Origin: Bacteroidota bacterium
Lineage (GTDB): Bacteria > Bacteroidota > Ignavibacteria > UBA10030 > SZUA-254
Direction: 5' to 3'
Length of the DNA stretch: 64,000 nt
NCBI GenBank assembly: GCA_020056225.1
Contig: JAGVIE010000047.1
Span: 1-64,000 of the forward strand
Shown: piece by piece, positions 7,282 to 16,963 of the stretch
Numbering within the stretch: the first letter of the stretch is position 1
Layout: the number at the start of each line of letters is the position of its first letter
Program-made: the position numbers and the translations under genes
Notes under the pieces: model-generated
Told to the model about the DNA's origin: nothing
Seen by the model: the letters and a program-made list of their open reading frames with translations, nothing else
Databases searched by the model: none

Positions 7282-9498
7282 GTGAAGAAATCAATCAACC
7301 TACATTTAGTACATTCTTACGGTCTTTTAGTTATTCTTTATGCCTTAGATATTTCCTGTAATTCTATTCTATTTGCACAAAGATATTCAACTACTTTTGG
7401 ACTCATCTCAGAACTTAAAACCTCAAAGAATTCTATCGGAATAATGAGTGCTGATTTCAATACTGATGGAATTATGGATCTGGCAACATATGGAGATAAG
7501 CAGGTACGGTTTTATTTTCAATCTGCTGATGGCTATTCTTTTCAACCGGCAACCTTATTTGTAAAGAGACCAATCATAAGTGGTAGGGTGGCTAAACTCA
7601 ATCGCGATTCTTACGCAGATATCATACTGGTCGTCGATAATCCGGCTTCTATTTACGTTTATCTTGGGAAACCACAAGGGAAATATTATCTTGCATTTGA
7701 AAAAGAATTAAATGAGCTATTTGAAAATATGCTTGTTGCAGACATCAACAACGATAAAAAAGCAGATTTAATATTTTATGGCAAGCACAAGCTCGGAGCT
7801 TCGGTATGTTTTGGAAGTGGAAACGGATCATTCCAGCCCTGTACGATAATTCTGACTGACTATTCGTTCAATTCTTTTATCGTAGCACCATTGCATGGTA
7901 ACGGGATAAATGATATCATTGCCTCTAACTGGATTACAAATGATGTTATGATTTTTTCAGGATTTGGGAAGATGAAATTCAGTGAGCCGTCTGCTCTTCA
8001 CTGCAACGGTGAAATTGGTACGATGGCTACATTGTTGCTTAACGCAGATCTTATACCTGATCTTGTCGTCGGAATGGCTGATGATTATAAATGTTTAACT
8101 TTTATTGCCGATGGATTTGGCGGATTTAAATTTTCCGGTGAAGTATTATTGGGATATCCGCAGAATGAAATAAGTTCTGAAGATGTTAACGGCGATGGAA
8201 AAGACGATCTATTATTACTCAGTAAAATAAACAAAAGTATTAATGTACTTCTGAACGATGGCAAGGGAAATCTGGTGGAAAAAATACCATTCTATGCCGG
8301 GCGTTCTCCGATCATGTTCTCGGTTCTTTCAAATCCGGGTTCTGCTAATGCTGATATCGCGATACTCGATACCGCTAATGCGAAAGTGAGGATTATCCAC
8401 AATTCCGATAAGCATAATGTAAATTCACAAGAAAGACTTTATGCTACAGGCTTATCGCCGTCTGGAATAATATCCGAAGATATTAATCATGACAACTGGA
8501 ATGATATTATCGTAGCCAATAAAGGATCATCAAATCTTTCTTTATTCCTCAACCAAGGTAATGGAACATTTGCGGGGCAGATTCCATTCGATATGAAAGA
8601 TTCGCCACAATCTCTTCGATATTTTAATCGAAAAGATTCAACGGCGATTGTCCTCTCGACGAACACTCATTCAGATAAAATTGCTGTTATCGAAATTAAT
8701 CCCGGAACACTTTCGAATTTGTCATATACATTGCCTACACTTGGACATCCCGAAATACTCGATGTCCGACAGAATTCCGCGACAAACAATTTGCAAATAT
8801 ATGCTCTTGAGAAAGATAATACTTCTCTGAAGTGGACCATCATCAAGTTCGATAAGATCAGCAGTGGCAGATTTACAGAAGAGTATTTTAATTTACAGAC
8901 TTCCAACACTTCTCTTATTAGTGCTGCTATAGATAAAGGAAATAGTAATTCTATTGATAGGATTGCTTATGCAACTTATAATAAGAGACAGAAAAAAGAA
9001 CAGGTGTATTTATCTCAGATTAGTTTTAATGAGCGACCGCAAAATCCCAGGATGATTTATTCACTGAGCGCTGAAGAATCCATTCCGGCAATCATTTGGT
9101 TACATGATTTAAACAATGATAAGATAAAAGATTTTATCCTTTATTTCGGTGAACCTGAGAATGCAATTAGTTTTTCTCTATCCCAGAACGAATCTACTTA
9201 TACTACAGTCAGGTATAATGCTAGTCAGCATATCCAGATATTATCTGCTGACCGATTACACTTCATGGATTTAACCGGTGATTATAACACGGATATAGTT
9301 TTTGAAAACAATTTTAAGAAAACCATAGAGATGTGCTATGGCAGGGGGGACGGAACATTCTCACAACCTCTCCGATTAGCAAGTACAGGTAATATCGGAG
9401 GATTTGTATTGTGTGATATCAACAATGATTCATTTGCAGAACTAATTGTAACAGAGCCGATGAATGGTCTATTAAAAATTATTCAATTAAATTACTGA
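7282..9498 (+). CDS. secreted FG-GAP/VCBS repeat protein
   Basis: A 738-residue exported protein starting at GTG 7282 with a signal peptide that ends near SILFAQ. The body is a series of FG-GAP/VCBS-like repeats, each with a D-x-N/D-x-D-x-x-x-D calcium-binding-type loop: ADFNTDGIMDLATYG, ADINNDKKADLIFYG, EDVNGDGKDDLLLLS, EDINHDNWNDIIVAN, HDLNNDKIKDFILYF, MDLTGDYNTDIVFEN and CDINNDSFAELIVTE. This suggests a seven-bladed integrin-like propeller or two partial ones. No T9SS sorting domain is obvious at the C-terminus. It is followed after 1 bp by another exported protein gene, so the two are likely cotranslated. The role is unknown, presumably at the cell surface. Confidence 0.85.
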   Translation: MKKSINLHLVHSYGLLVILYALDISCNSILFAQRYSTTFGLISELKTSKNSIGIMSADFNTDGIMDLATYGDKQVRFYFQSADGYSFQPATLFVKRPIISGRVAKLNRDSYADIILVVDNPASIYVYLGKPQGKYYLAFEKELNELFENMLVADINNDKKADLIFYGKHKLGASVCFGSGNGSFQPCTIILTDYSFNSFIVAPLHGNGINDIIASNWITNDVMIFSGFGKMKFSEPSALHCNGEIGTMATLLLNADLIPDLVVGMADDYKCLTFIADGFGGFKFSGEVLLGYPQNEISSEDVNGDGKDDLLLLSKINKSINVLLNDGKGNLVEKIPFYAGRSPIMFSVLSNPGSANADIAILDTANAKVRIIHNSDKHNVNSQERLYATGLSPSGIISEDINHDNWNDIIVANKGSSNLSLFLNQGNGTFAGQIPFDMKDSPQSLRYFNRKDSTAIVLSTNTHSDKIAVIEINPGTLSNLSYTLPTLGHPEILDVRQNSATNNLQIYALEKDNTSLKWTIIKFDKISSGRFTEEYFNLQTSNTSLISAAIDKGNSNSIDRIAYATYNKRQKKEQVYLSQISFNERPQNPRMIYSLSAEESIPAIIWLHDLNNDKIKDFILYFGEPENAISFSLSQNESTYTTVRYNASQHIQILSADRLHFMDLTGDYNTDIVFENNFKKTIEMCYGRGDGTFSQPLRLASTGNIGGFVLCDINNDSFAELIVTEPMNGLLKIIQLNY

Positions 9499-9499
9499 T

Positions 9500-11230
9500 G
9501 TGTTAATTGTGATCACATCGCTTAAAAATATTACATTGAATTACGCAATAATCATTTTCTTGTCCTTTCTTGCAACAAAACTATTCTCACAAGAACAGAT
9601 GCAGAATACTCATGATCTGGAAGGTTTTGTACAGTATATCGAAAGTGGGAAGGATAAAAGCAACCCTATCTCGAATAATGTGCTCGTTGAACATGATACT
9701 AAATGCGGTTTGTGGCATTCTTTTAATATAATAAAGGAATGGAATAATTTTTCCGAACTTCAAAAGTCTAGACTGCGGTTAGCTTTGTCGCCGACACCGC
9801 TTGCCAGGGATACAATAATAGGGCGTTTCGATATTCATTTTGATACCAGCGGTTATCATGAACCGGCGCTTCTGGATCTTAATCATCAAAGAATACCTAA
9901 CTCTTGGCGTGCGTATGTGGATTCTGTTGGGAAATATTTTAATCATGCATGGGACTACATGTCCGGCACACTTGGATATTTAGAACCTCCGTTCGAATCG
10001 GGCCAATCGTATTATCATATTTACATCGAAGAGCTTGGAGCCGATTATTACGGAGAAACTCGTTTTGTCGACCTGCTCAATAATACGGCACCTTCACGCT
10101 ATACGACATATATCCGGATTGATAACGATTATGTTGGTTTCAAATGTGAAGGCATATCAGGGCTGAAAGTAACAAGCGCACATGAGTTTCATCATGCGAT
10201 TCAGATTGGGTGTTACGGTCTGTGGAGCGAGGAAATATATTACTACGAAATAACTTCTACCTGGATGGAAGACGTTCTTTACGATGATGTGAACGATTAT
10301 TATCAATATCTGAAAGATGATTTCACGCTACGCAAGGGTCATTTCATCAGACCGGATGTTTCTTTTACATCATCTTCGCCCTTAGTCTCCTACAGTCGGG
10401 CAATATGGGGGAAATTCATCGAGAAGAGATTTTCACGAGATTTGATAAGGCAATCGTGGGATTACGTTCGGAGTGAACATACGTTATCTGCAATCGATCA
10501 TGCACTTACTAATGCCGGCAGTACATTCCGGGATGCATTTTTAGAATGGACAATCTGGAATTATAATACAGGTCTATACAGCGACACACTTAGATATTAT
10601 AGCGAGGGCAGAAATTATCCATCAATGCTATTACGTCCCTCTATCGAATATATAAATGAACCCCGGTCGTTTACCGATACAATCGAGGTTATCAGCTCAG
10701 TTTACCATCCAATTTGTTTATTAAGCTCTGCATCTGATAATTGCCATACCAGCCCCCAATTCGTTGCGATTATTTCTAATCTCAACAGAGCAGAAACTTC
10801 GGGGAAGAAGGTGGGATTCTCGTATGAGATTTCCAATACAGGAGGTCCGGGATTTACCGAACTATCGAATGGTATTTTCGTTCGTCTAAATGCTCAGGAT
10901 CTTCAGGATTGGGTGTCACAGGAAAATGTTCCAACAATAGTATCAAATATCCTGATATATCCGAATCCATTTTACCCAAAGGGATCTAAACCGTTATATT
11001 TTCGATTGCCTGCGGTAATACAATCAACTGCAACTCTTTATATTTACAGTGCAAGTATGGACAGGATTGCCGCAAAGGAAATCGAAGTGATTTCTCAGAA
11101 CTTCGAGCCGCGTATCGAGTGGGATGGTCACGATATTAACGGCAACATTGTACCGACAGGTGTTTACATATACGTAGTTGCGATTGATGGAAAACAATTC
11201 ATTGGAAAATTAGCTGTCATCAAGGAATAA
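9500..11230 (+). CDS. secreted metalloprotease-like protein with C-terminal FlgD-like/T9SS domain
   Basis: A 576-residue exported protein. The track-like start is GTG 9500, directly after the previous stop; GTG 9509 is an equally possible start, both ahead of a signal peptide ending near TKLFSQ. The centre has a zinc-protease motif SAHEFHHAIQIG (HExxH) with a downstream Glu-rich helix ending TSTWMEDVLYDDVNDYY, as in the MXAN_6640-like putative metalloproteases. The C-terminus carries a beta-sandwich beginning LIYPNPFYPKG and containing WDGHDINGNIVPTGVYIYVV, the FlgD-Ig-like shape commonly used as a T9SS signal. It ends immediately before ccmA (next start is 1 bp after the stop). Enzymatic activity is inferred from the HEFHH motif only. 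Confidence 0.82.
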   Translation: MLIVITSLKNITLNYAIIIFLSFLATKLFSQEQMQNTHDLEGFVQYIESGKDKSNPISNNVLVEHDTKCGLWHSFNIIKEWNNFSELQKSRLRLALSPTPLARDTIIGRFDIHFDTSGYHEPALLDLNHQRIPNSWRAYVDSVGKYFNHAWDYMSGTLGYLEPPFESGQSYYHIYIEELGADYYGETRFVDLLNNTAPSRYTTYIRIDNDYVGFKCEGISGLKVTSAHEFHHAIQIGCYGLWSEEIYYYEITSTWMEDVLYDDVNDYYQYLKDDFTLRKGHFIRPDVSFTSSSPLVSYSRAIWGKFIEKRFSRDLIRQSWDYVRSEHTLSAIDHALTNAGSTFRDAFLEWTIWNYNTGLYSDTLRYYSEGRNYPSMLLRPSIEYINEPRSFTDTIEVISSVYHPICLLSSASDNCHTSPQFVAIISNLNRAETSGKKVGFSYEISNTGGPGFTELSNGIFVRLNAQDLQDWVSQENVPTIVSNILIYPNPFYPKGSKPLYFRLPAVIQSTATLYIYSASMDRIAAKEIEVISQNFEPRIEWDGHDINGNIVPTGVYIYVVAIDGKQFIGKLAVIKE

Positions 11231-11878
11231 ATGAACTTGATTTCATTCTCAGCAGAAAATATTGCCAAAACATTTAATCGTCGGAAGATATTCAACGACA
11301 TTTCCTTTACAATGAAAGAATTTAACTCTCTGGCAATAACTGGCAGGAATGGATCCGGTAAATCTACTTTACTAAAAATTCTTGCCGGTGTCTTGTCGCC
11401 AACGAAAGGAGAAATGAATCTCGTCATCGAGGGACGTGTTATAAAAAAGGAAGAATATTTTGTTCATCTCGGTTTAGTTTCTCCGTATCTTCAATTGTAT
11501 GATGAATTCACCGGTTGGGAAAATCTTGATTTCTTCAGAAAAGTCCGAGGTTTAGATACCGCTGACGAATATCTTGCAGAACTTCTTAGCCGTGTAAATT
11601 TATCAGATAGGAAAAATGATTTTGTCCGGACATATTCATCCGGAATGAAACAGCGTTTGAAATATGCATTTGCACTTATTCACAGACCTGTAATATTACT
11701 TCTTGATGAACCGACTTCAAATCTTGATGATGAAGGAATAGCAACCGTATATCAGATTATGGAGGAACAAAAAAAATCCGGAATATTAATCGTTGCAACA
11801 AACGACAAAGAAGACATAACGATGTGTGAGTACGTTATCGATTTGAACATTCAGACATTGAAGAAAGGCGAGAAGTGA
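11231..11878 (+). CDS. ccmA: haem exporter ATP-binding protein CcmA
   Basis: ATPase of the CcmABCD complex that releases haem-loaded CcmE in system I cytochrome c maturation. Walker A GRNGSGKST is at residues 38-46, the ABC signature SSGMKQR at 136-142, and Walker B ILLLDEPT at 155-162, followed by SNLDDEG. The 215-residue length fits CcmA. On its own it could be any small ABC ATPase, but the following ccmB, ccmC, ccmD and ccmE genes settle it. Its stop overlaps the ccmB start (GTGA), indicating translational coupling. Confidence 0.9.
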   Translation: MNLISFSAENIAKTFNRRKIFNDISFTMKEFNSLAITGRNGSGKSTLLKILAGVLSPTKGEMNLVIEGRVIKKEEYFVHLGLVSPYLQLYDEFTGWENLDFFRKVRGLDTADEYLAELLSRVNLSDRKNDFVRTYSSGMKQRLKYAFALIHRPVILLLDEPTSNLDDEGIATVYQIMEEQKKSGILIVATNDKEDITMCEYVIDLNIQTLKKGEK

Positions 11879-12555
11879 AAACCGGTTCTTCAATATCAGC
11901 AACCTGGACAATATTTAAAAAGGATATGTATTCTGAGTTACGTACGCGATATGCTCTTAATGCGCTACTAATGTTCGTTATAACAACTCTTTCTGTTATA
12001 TTATTCTCTATTGGTAATGAAAATGTTTCTCCGGAATTACTTGCAGGCGTTCTATGGATTATTATCTTCTTCTCCACAATGTCTGGGCTTTCGCGAACTT
12101 TTGTGAGTGAGGAGGAACGAGGTACCGTGATGACGCTCCACCTGATTGCACGTCCTTTGACAGTATTTTTCGGGAAATTGCTTTTTAACCTGATCCTTCT
12201 TGGGGCATTGAATGTTTTCACTGTGGTTCTTTATCTCCTTTTAGTTACAGGATTTTCTGTCGTTAACTACCCAATCTTCATAATAACAATTATCCTCGGC
12301 ACACTCGGACTTGGAAGTGGATCAACAATTATCGCCGCAATAATTGCAAAAGCTAATACGAAGGGAACTCTATATCCTGTTTTATCATTTCCTATCTTAT
12401 TGCCATTACTACTGACAGTAATCAATGCAACAAAACTTTCTGTCGAAGGTGTACCGCTTGTTGATGCCATCGGTGAGTTTCAAGTTTTGATTTCATATCT
12501 CATCGTGCTATTGGCTATATCGTACCTGCTCTTTGAATACATTTGGAAGGAATAA
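11875..12555 (+). CDS. ccmB: haem exporter membrane protein CcmB
   Basis: A 226-residue integral membrane protein with about six hydrophobic segments, partner of CcmA. Near the N-terminus, WTIFKKDMYSELRTRYALNA and later SGLSRTFVSEEERGTVMTL match the conserved cytoplasmic regions of CcmB. The start is GTG 11875, overlapping the ccmA stop by four bases. A 78-bp gap separates it from ccmC. Confidence 0.92.
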   Translation: MKTGSSISATWTIFKKDMYSELRTRYALNALLMFVITTLSVILFSIGNENVSPELLAGVLWIIIFFSTMSGLSRTFVSEEERGTVMTLHLIARPLTVFFGKLLFNLILLGALNVFTVVLYLLLVTGFSVVNYPIFIITIILGTLGLGSGSTIIAAIIAKANTKGTLYPVLSFPILLPLLLTVINATKLSVEGVPLVDAIGEFQVLISYLIVLLAISYLLFEYIWKE

Positions 12556-12633
12556 AAGACTTTTTGCTCCATAATCTCAAATTCATTATCTTTAACCGTT
12601 AGTAACGTTTAAACAACCAATATTCGAGCATAA

Positions 12634-13320
12634 ATGACGTTAAAACTACTTTTAGGCCTTTGGCTGAGTCTTGTTATCATCGTTGGCATAGCGTTCCCGA
12701 TAACGGTAAATCCAACCAATTGGTATGATTTACCGTTGGTTCCCGGTCTGGAAGATAAAGCGCGGATTATTTTCTTCCATGTACCGATGGCTTGGGTAAC
12801 AACATTGGCATTCATAACTTCATTGATCTTTGGGATAAAATTTCTATCTAATAAAAATATGGACAATGATCTCAAATCAGCTTCGGCTGCCGGCTTGGGA
12901 TTAATGTTCTGCGTGCTTGCCACCGTTACCGGATCGCTCTGGGCAAAATTTAATTGGGGATCATTTTGGAATTGGGACCCGAGAGAAACATCTATCTTCG
13001 TGCTTCTATTGATTTATGGCGCATACTTTGCACTGCGCTCTGCGGTAGAGGGGGAAGAGAAACGTGCTACACTTTCTGCAGTTTACGCGATTATCGCCGG
13101 TGTCACAGCGCCATTTTTTATCTTTGTCATGCCGCGCATGATAGAAGGCTTACATCCTAATGAAGCGATAGTCAGCAGTGGAAAGATTTCTATGAATCCG
13201 ACGATGCTCATTATATTTTTATCCTCATTAGCCGGATTCACGTCTTTGTTTTTTTGGATGCTAAATTTAAAGGTACGCGCTGAACGGCTCGAACTCAAAC
13301 ATTATTTGAAAGGGGAATAA
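12634..13320 (+). CDS. ccmC: haem transporter subunit CcmC
   Basis: Inner-membrane haem-handling protein that loads haem onto CcmE. The tryptophan-rich periplasmic motif WGSFWNWDPRE is at residues 108-118, and the two expected periplasmic His-containing loops are visible: FFHVPMAW (His49) and, after the Trp motif, IEGLHPNEA. Six membrane segments are seen. The next small gene starts directly at the base after the stop (TAAGTG), as expected for ccmD. Confidence 0.95.
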   Translation: MTLKLLLGLWLSLVIIVGIAFPITVNPTNWYDLPLVPGLEDKARIIFFHVPMAWVTTLAFITSLIFGIKFLSNKNMDNDLKSASAAGLGLMFCVLATVTGSLWAKFNWGSFWNWDPRETSIFVLLLIYGAYFALRSAVEGEEKRATLSAVYAIIAGVTAPFFIFVMPRMIEGLHPNEAIVSSGKISMNPTMLIIFLSSLAGFTSLFFWMLNLKVRAERLELKHYLKGE

Positions 13321-13455
13321 GTGTACGATTTTCTTTCGCAAAATGCTCTTTACATAGTATTGCTCATAGTACTGATAGGGTGGGTGGGAATCTTTTTCTA
13401 CCTTCTGCGGTTAGATAAAAAGATGACTAAACTTGAAAAATTGTTTAAGGAATAA
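13321..13455 (+). CDS. ccmD: CcmD-like small membrane protein
   Basis: A 44-residue frame beginning GTG 13321, immediately after ccmC, and ending 2 bp before ccmE. The sequence starts MYDFLSQNALYIVLLIVLIG, with a single membrane helix (about residues 9-29) followed by a charged Lys/Asp/Glu tail (LRLDKKMTKLEKLFKE). Size, topology and the ccmC-ccmD-ccmE order are exactly those of CcmD, whose sequence is poorly conserved. The call therefore rests mainly on context. CcmD helps release holo-CcmE from CcmABC. Confidence 0.8.
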   Translation: MYDFLSQNALYIVLLIVLIGWVGIFFYLLRLDKKMTKLEKLFKE

Positions 13456-13457
13456 AA

Positions 13458-13847
13458 ATGAAACTAAAAATAATACTCGGCGGACTTGTAATCCTTGCCG
13501 CTGTTATATTCGGCTCACTCTCTTTCGTTGAATCAAATGTTGAATATATGGATTTCAGCAAGGCTATGTCGATAAAAAAGAAAGTCCAGGTGAAAGGTAC
13601 TTGGATAAAAGATATGGAGTCATCATTCGATGTTAGCAAGAGGCAATTTTCATTTTACATGAAAGATGAAAATGGGTTGGAACAAAAGGTTATCTTCAGT
13701 GGAGCTAAACCCAATAATTTTGAAATTGCCGATGCAATTGTAATCAAAGGTAGATTTGAAGACGGAACATTTCACGCAAGTGAAATCTTAACAAAGTGCC
13801 CTTCGAAATATGAAAATCAGCCTGTTGCAAACAAGCCATCGATGTAG
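13458..13847 (+). CDS. ccmE: haem chaperone CcmE, Cys-type
   Basis: Periplasmic, membrane-anchored haem chaperone of 129 residues: N-terminal anchor (about 5-24), then an OB-fold with KVQVKGTW, FYMKDENG and IVIKGRFEDGTFHASEILTK. The covalent haem site, normally H-x-x-x-Y, reads C114-P-S-K-Y118 here. A C-x-x-x-Y site is known in archaeal and Desulfovibrio-type CcmE proteins that work without CcmH. No ccmF, ccmG or ccmH follows; the convergent kinase gene comes next, with its stop 28 bp away. Confidence 0.93.
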   Translation: MKLKIILGGLVILAAVIFGSLSFVESNVEYMDFSKAMSIKKKVQVKGTWIKDMESSFDVSKRQFSFYMKDENGLEQKVIFSGAKPNNFEIADAIVIKGRFEDGTFHASEILTKCPSKYENQPVANKPSM

Positions 13848-13874
13848 CACCGAGAATGTTAATGTATAGCTTTA

Positions 13875-16448
13875 CTAACGCGCAGTAGATAGCAAATCAA
13901 CATCGTTTCTGTATTTTTCAAAATCCATAGCAGTTCTTAGGTAGGCAGCATCATATTCAGGATTCTTTGATTTTGCTCGTAGAAACCACTTCAACATTTC
14001 ACTTTTTTGTCCGATGATTGCATAAGCACGGGTTACCTTCATTATTACTTCTTCATTCGTTGAATCATGTTGGATTGCTTTATGAATATCTCGAAGTGCT
14101 TCGGTCTTATTTCCCAATCTGGCATTGAACAAACTGGCACAAGCATAATTTTCACCGACACGTGGATTCTTACTAATATTTCTCTTGCAAACCGTTAAGC
14201 CCTCATCAAATATTTTCCTTGCTTCTGACTTTTTATTCTTGAATTGGTATGTAATACCTAAACCATAAAGGATATTATGGTCGTTCGGGAGATATCGTAA
14301 TCCTGCTATCATGATTGATTCAGCCTGAGTATATTTCCCGGTTACGAGTAAAACAGAGATGAGTCCCTCATATGTTTTAGGGTTCGATAGATTTTTTTGG
14401 AGAGCATTCTGGTAATAATAGATTGCACTATCAAATTGTTCTAAACGCTCATATGTATAAGCGAGACTATAAGGTCCCCATTCATGTTCTTGATTAAATT
14501 GTGATGATTTCTTAAAGTAACGAAGTGCCTCTGGATAATTTTTAAGCTGTGCAAATCCTACTCCGATGTTCATCATTAGCAACCAATCATGGGGTTCGAC
14601 TTCTTGAAGTATTTTTAAATACATTAAACCCTTTGCAGGTTCTCCTAATTTGAATAAGTTAATAAAAGCTAGAGAGGTAAGCGCCACAGCATTGTTTTTA
14701 TCTTTATCATATGCTTTTTGTAAATAAATTATTGCTTCATCAGGTTTACCATTGAGGTCGCTAATCACTCCTAATCCTGCAATAGCAGATGTGTTGATAG
14801 AGTCGATATTCAGAGCCTTATTGTAATATTGTTTCCCTTCGTCTAAACTCTTTTCTGATTGATCCCACCCTTGCCTGAAATTTTCTACCTGCGTGTTGGC
14901 AAGGGAGACAATTGCCGGAACATAATTTGAATCTTTCCGAATGGCTTCCTTAAAATAAGTTATTGCAAGTAAATTATCTCCTTCCGTATTTTTATCCCGA
15001 TAGTAAAGACCATTTAAATATGATTCATAAACTTCCGGAGAGGGATTATATTTAGGGAGTCTAATCTTTTCTGGATCAATAGAAAATATTGAGGCAATCT
15101 TTTTTATGATGCCGTCTTTAATTTTAAATATTTCACCCTTTGCAAAATCATATCTTTCTTGCCAAACGTCTGCATTGGATTCACTATCGATTAATTTTAC
15201 TTTAATCTTAATTCTTGCGGGAAGAAGTTGAAGTTCACCTTTGAGTAGGTATCTGACTCCCAGTTCCGAAGCAATGGAACTATCCGATATTTTCATTCCT
15301 TTAAAAGAAAATGCACTTTTTCGAGAGATGACGCTAATCTCAGAAAAATTTGAAAGTTCATTCATGATTTCTTCTGTAAATCCATCAGCAAAATATTGTT
15401 GCTCAGATTCTCCAATATTTGAGAAAGGTAACACCGCGATTGATTTACTGAGAGTTGTAGTTGGTGACTCGGTGAAGAACGTTTTAATTAGGAAGCCGAC
15501 TAATGCGATTAGTAGAATCGCTCCCGGTATCCAAACCAGCGATACTTTATGCCTCCTTGCAATGTATCTTATTGTTTTGGTCGCAGTTTTCCAATCAGAT
15601 TCAGAAACGTCACTTACAACTTTGCTAGTTTGAGTTTTTAAGTGTAACGCTTTTAGATCGGTAACAATCTCATCCATCCGCTGGTAACGATCCTTGGGAT
15701 CCTTTTGTAATGCTCGTGCAATGATCAGTTTGAGGTCGAAGGGGAGAGCGGTTCTAAAAGTTTCAACCGGCAATGGGTTTTCGTTTGTAATCGAGTACAT
15801 CAGCGCGGCTTCAAACTCACCTCGAAATGGAAGTTTGCCGGTAAGCATCTCGAATAGCATTATACCTAACGACCAGATATCTGAGCGTGCATCAACATTC
15901 TTACCACGCGCTTGCTCGGGCGACATATATGCAACTGTTCCAAGCGTAGTACCGCTTTTAGTAAGATGAATCCCTCCTGAAAGTTTCGCAAGCCCGAAAT
16001 CTATAATCTTGGCTATATTATCGTTTGTAATTAAAACATTCCCCGGTTTAAGGTCGCGGTGAATGATTCCACGCTCATGTGCTTTTGCCATTCCCTGAGC
16101 AATCTGTAAGGAAAAATCGATTGCTTGATTTATTTCGAGAGGTCCCTTTTCAATCTTATCCTTAAGCGAATCCACATCATAACATGCCATAACAATGTAC
16201 ATCGAGCCATCTGTTGTTTCATTTATCTCATAGATTGCACCGATATTTGGATGATCTATTACTGAAGCAGCTCTGGCTTCTTGGATAAAGCGTGATTTTT
16301 TTTCTTCATCCGTACCAACATGTGGGGGAAGGAACTTCATGGCAACACATCTGCCAAGCTTGGTGTCTTCGGCTTTGTAGACTACTCCCATGCCACCCTC
16401 GCCTAACTTCTCTAAGATTTTATAATGTGATATTGTTTGACCGATCAT
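13875..16448 (-). CDS. membrane Ser/Thr protein kinase with TolB-N-like and TPR domains
   Basis: An 857-residue receptor-like kinase. The cytoplasmic kinase domain is complete: glycine loop GEGGMG (16-21), catalytic Lys38, HRDLKPGN (130-137), DFG (150-152), and SPEQARGK with RSDIWSLGIMLFEMLTG. One membrane helix spans about 302-322. The outer part begins with a stretch typical of adenylate-cyclase/TolB-N type domains (KSIAVLPFSNIGESEQQYFA, then DGFTEEIMNELS), followed by roughly ten TPR-like helix pairs to the C-terminus. The architecture is common in Bacteroidota and Acidobacteriota; substrates are unknown. It is transcribed towards ccmE with no obvious terminator between them. Confidence 0.92.
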   Translation of the reverse strand: MIGQTISHYKILEKLGEGGMGVVYKAEDTKLGRCVAMKFLPPHVGTDEEKKSRFIQEARAASVIDHPNIGAIYEINETTDGSMYIVMACYDVDSLKDKIEKGPLEINQAIDFSLQIAQGMAKAHERGIIHRDLKPGNVLITNDNIAKIIDFGLAKLSGGIHLTKSGTTLGTVAYMSPEQARGKNVDARSDIWSLGIMLFEMLTGKLPFRGEFEAALMYSITNENPLPVETFRTALPFDLKLIIARALQKDPKDRYQRMDEIVTDLKALHLKTQTSKVVSDVSESDWKTATKTIRYIARRHKVSLVWIPGAILLIALVGFLIKTFFTESPTTTLSKSIAVLPFSNIGESEQQYFADGFTEEIMNELSNFSEISVISRKSAFSFKGMKISDSSIASELGVRYLLKGELQLLPARIKIKVKLIDSESNADVWQERYDFAKGEIFKIKDGIIKKIASIFSIDPEKIRLPKYNPSPEVYESYLNGLYYRDKNTEGDNLLAITYFKEAIRKDSNYVPAIVSLANTQVENFRQGWDQSEKSLDEGKQYYNKALNIDSINTSAIAGLGVISDLNGKPDEAIIYLQKAYDKDKNNAVALTSLAFINLFKLGEPAKGLMYLKILQEVEPHDWLLMMNIGVGFAQLKNYPEALRYFKKSSQFNQEHEWGPYSLAYTYERLEQFDSAIYYYQNALQKNLSNPKTYEGLISVLLVTGKYTQAESIMIAGLRYLPNDHNILYGLGITYQFKNKKSEARKIFDEGLTVCKRNISKNPRVGENYACASLFNARLGNKTEALRDIHKAIQHDSTNEEVIMKVTRAYAIIGQKSEMLKWFLRAKSKNPEYDAAYLRTAMDFEKYRNDVDLLSTAR

Positions 16449-16963
16449 TGCTATTGATTTATCTTGAAATACTAAGCTTAAATAATCGATAGAACATAAG
16501 TAGAAAATGAAGAAATGTCAAGATTTAGAGTAGATAATAGAATCCTTTCAGAAGAAGGCATTCCCGTTTATGTTGTTTAATTATAACGAGTTAACCGATT
16601 ATTCAGTATCGAATTCATTTTAAGATAAATATCTCTCAATTCATATTGACTATGAGAATACGATTTCGTAATTTACCAGCATGTCAATATCATCTCCGTT
16701 TATCGTTCATAGTAATACAATTCGTTTAGACATGACACTCAACTGTATTATTTATCAATGGAGATTTCAGTGGGTGCTAAAATATTCTTAATCAAATAGT
16801 ATTTACAAACACTGAGTTGATACTTAATCGTACCGGGAGCCTTGAATAATTTATTTTGCTTTCTATTGCGTATAAGTCTTAACGTGAGATCAATGCTAAG
16901 AATCGGCAATTGATGATGTACATGGTAAAGATATAGTTTGATAATATTAGGAAGGGTGATTTT
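16449..16963. other. 515-bp intergenic region
   Basis: A/T-rich spacer between the divergent kinase gene and the large T9SS gene. I find no tRNA, convincing ORF or strong hairpin in it. It presumably holds the two divergent promoters, but none stands out clearly enough to call. Confidence 0.5.
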
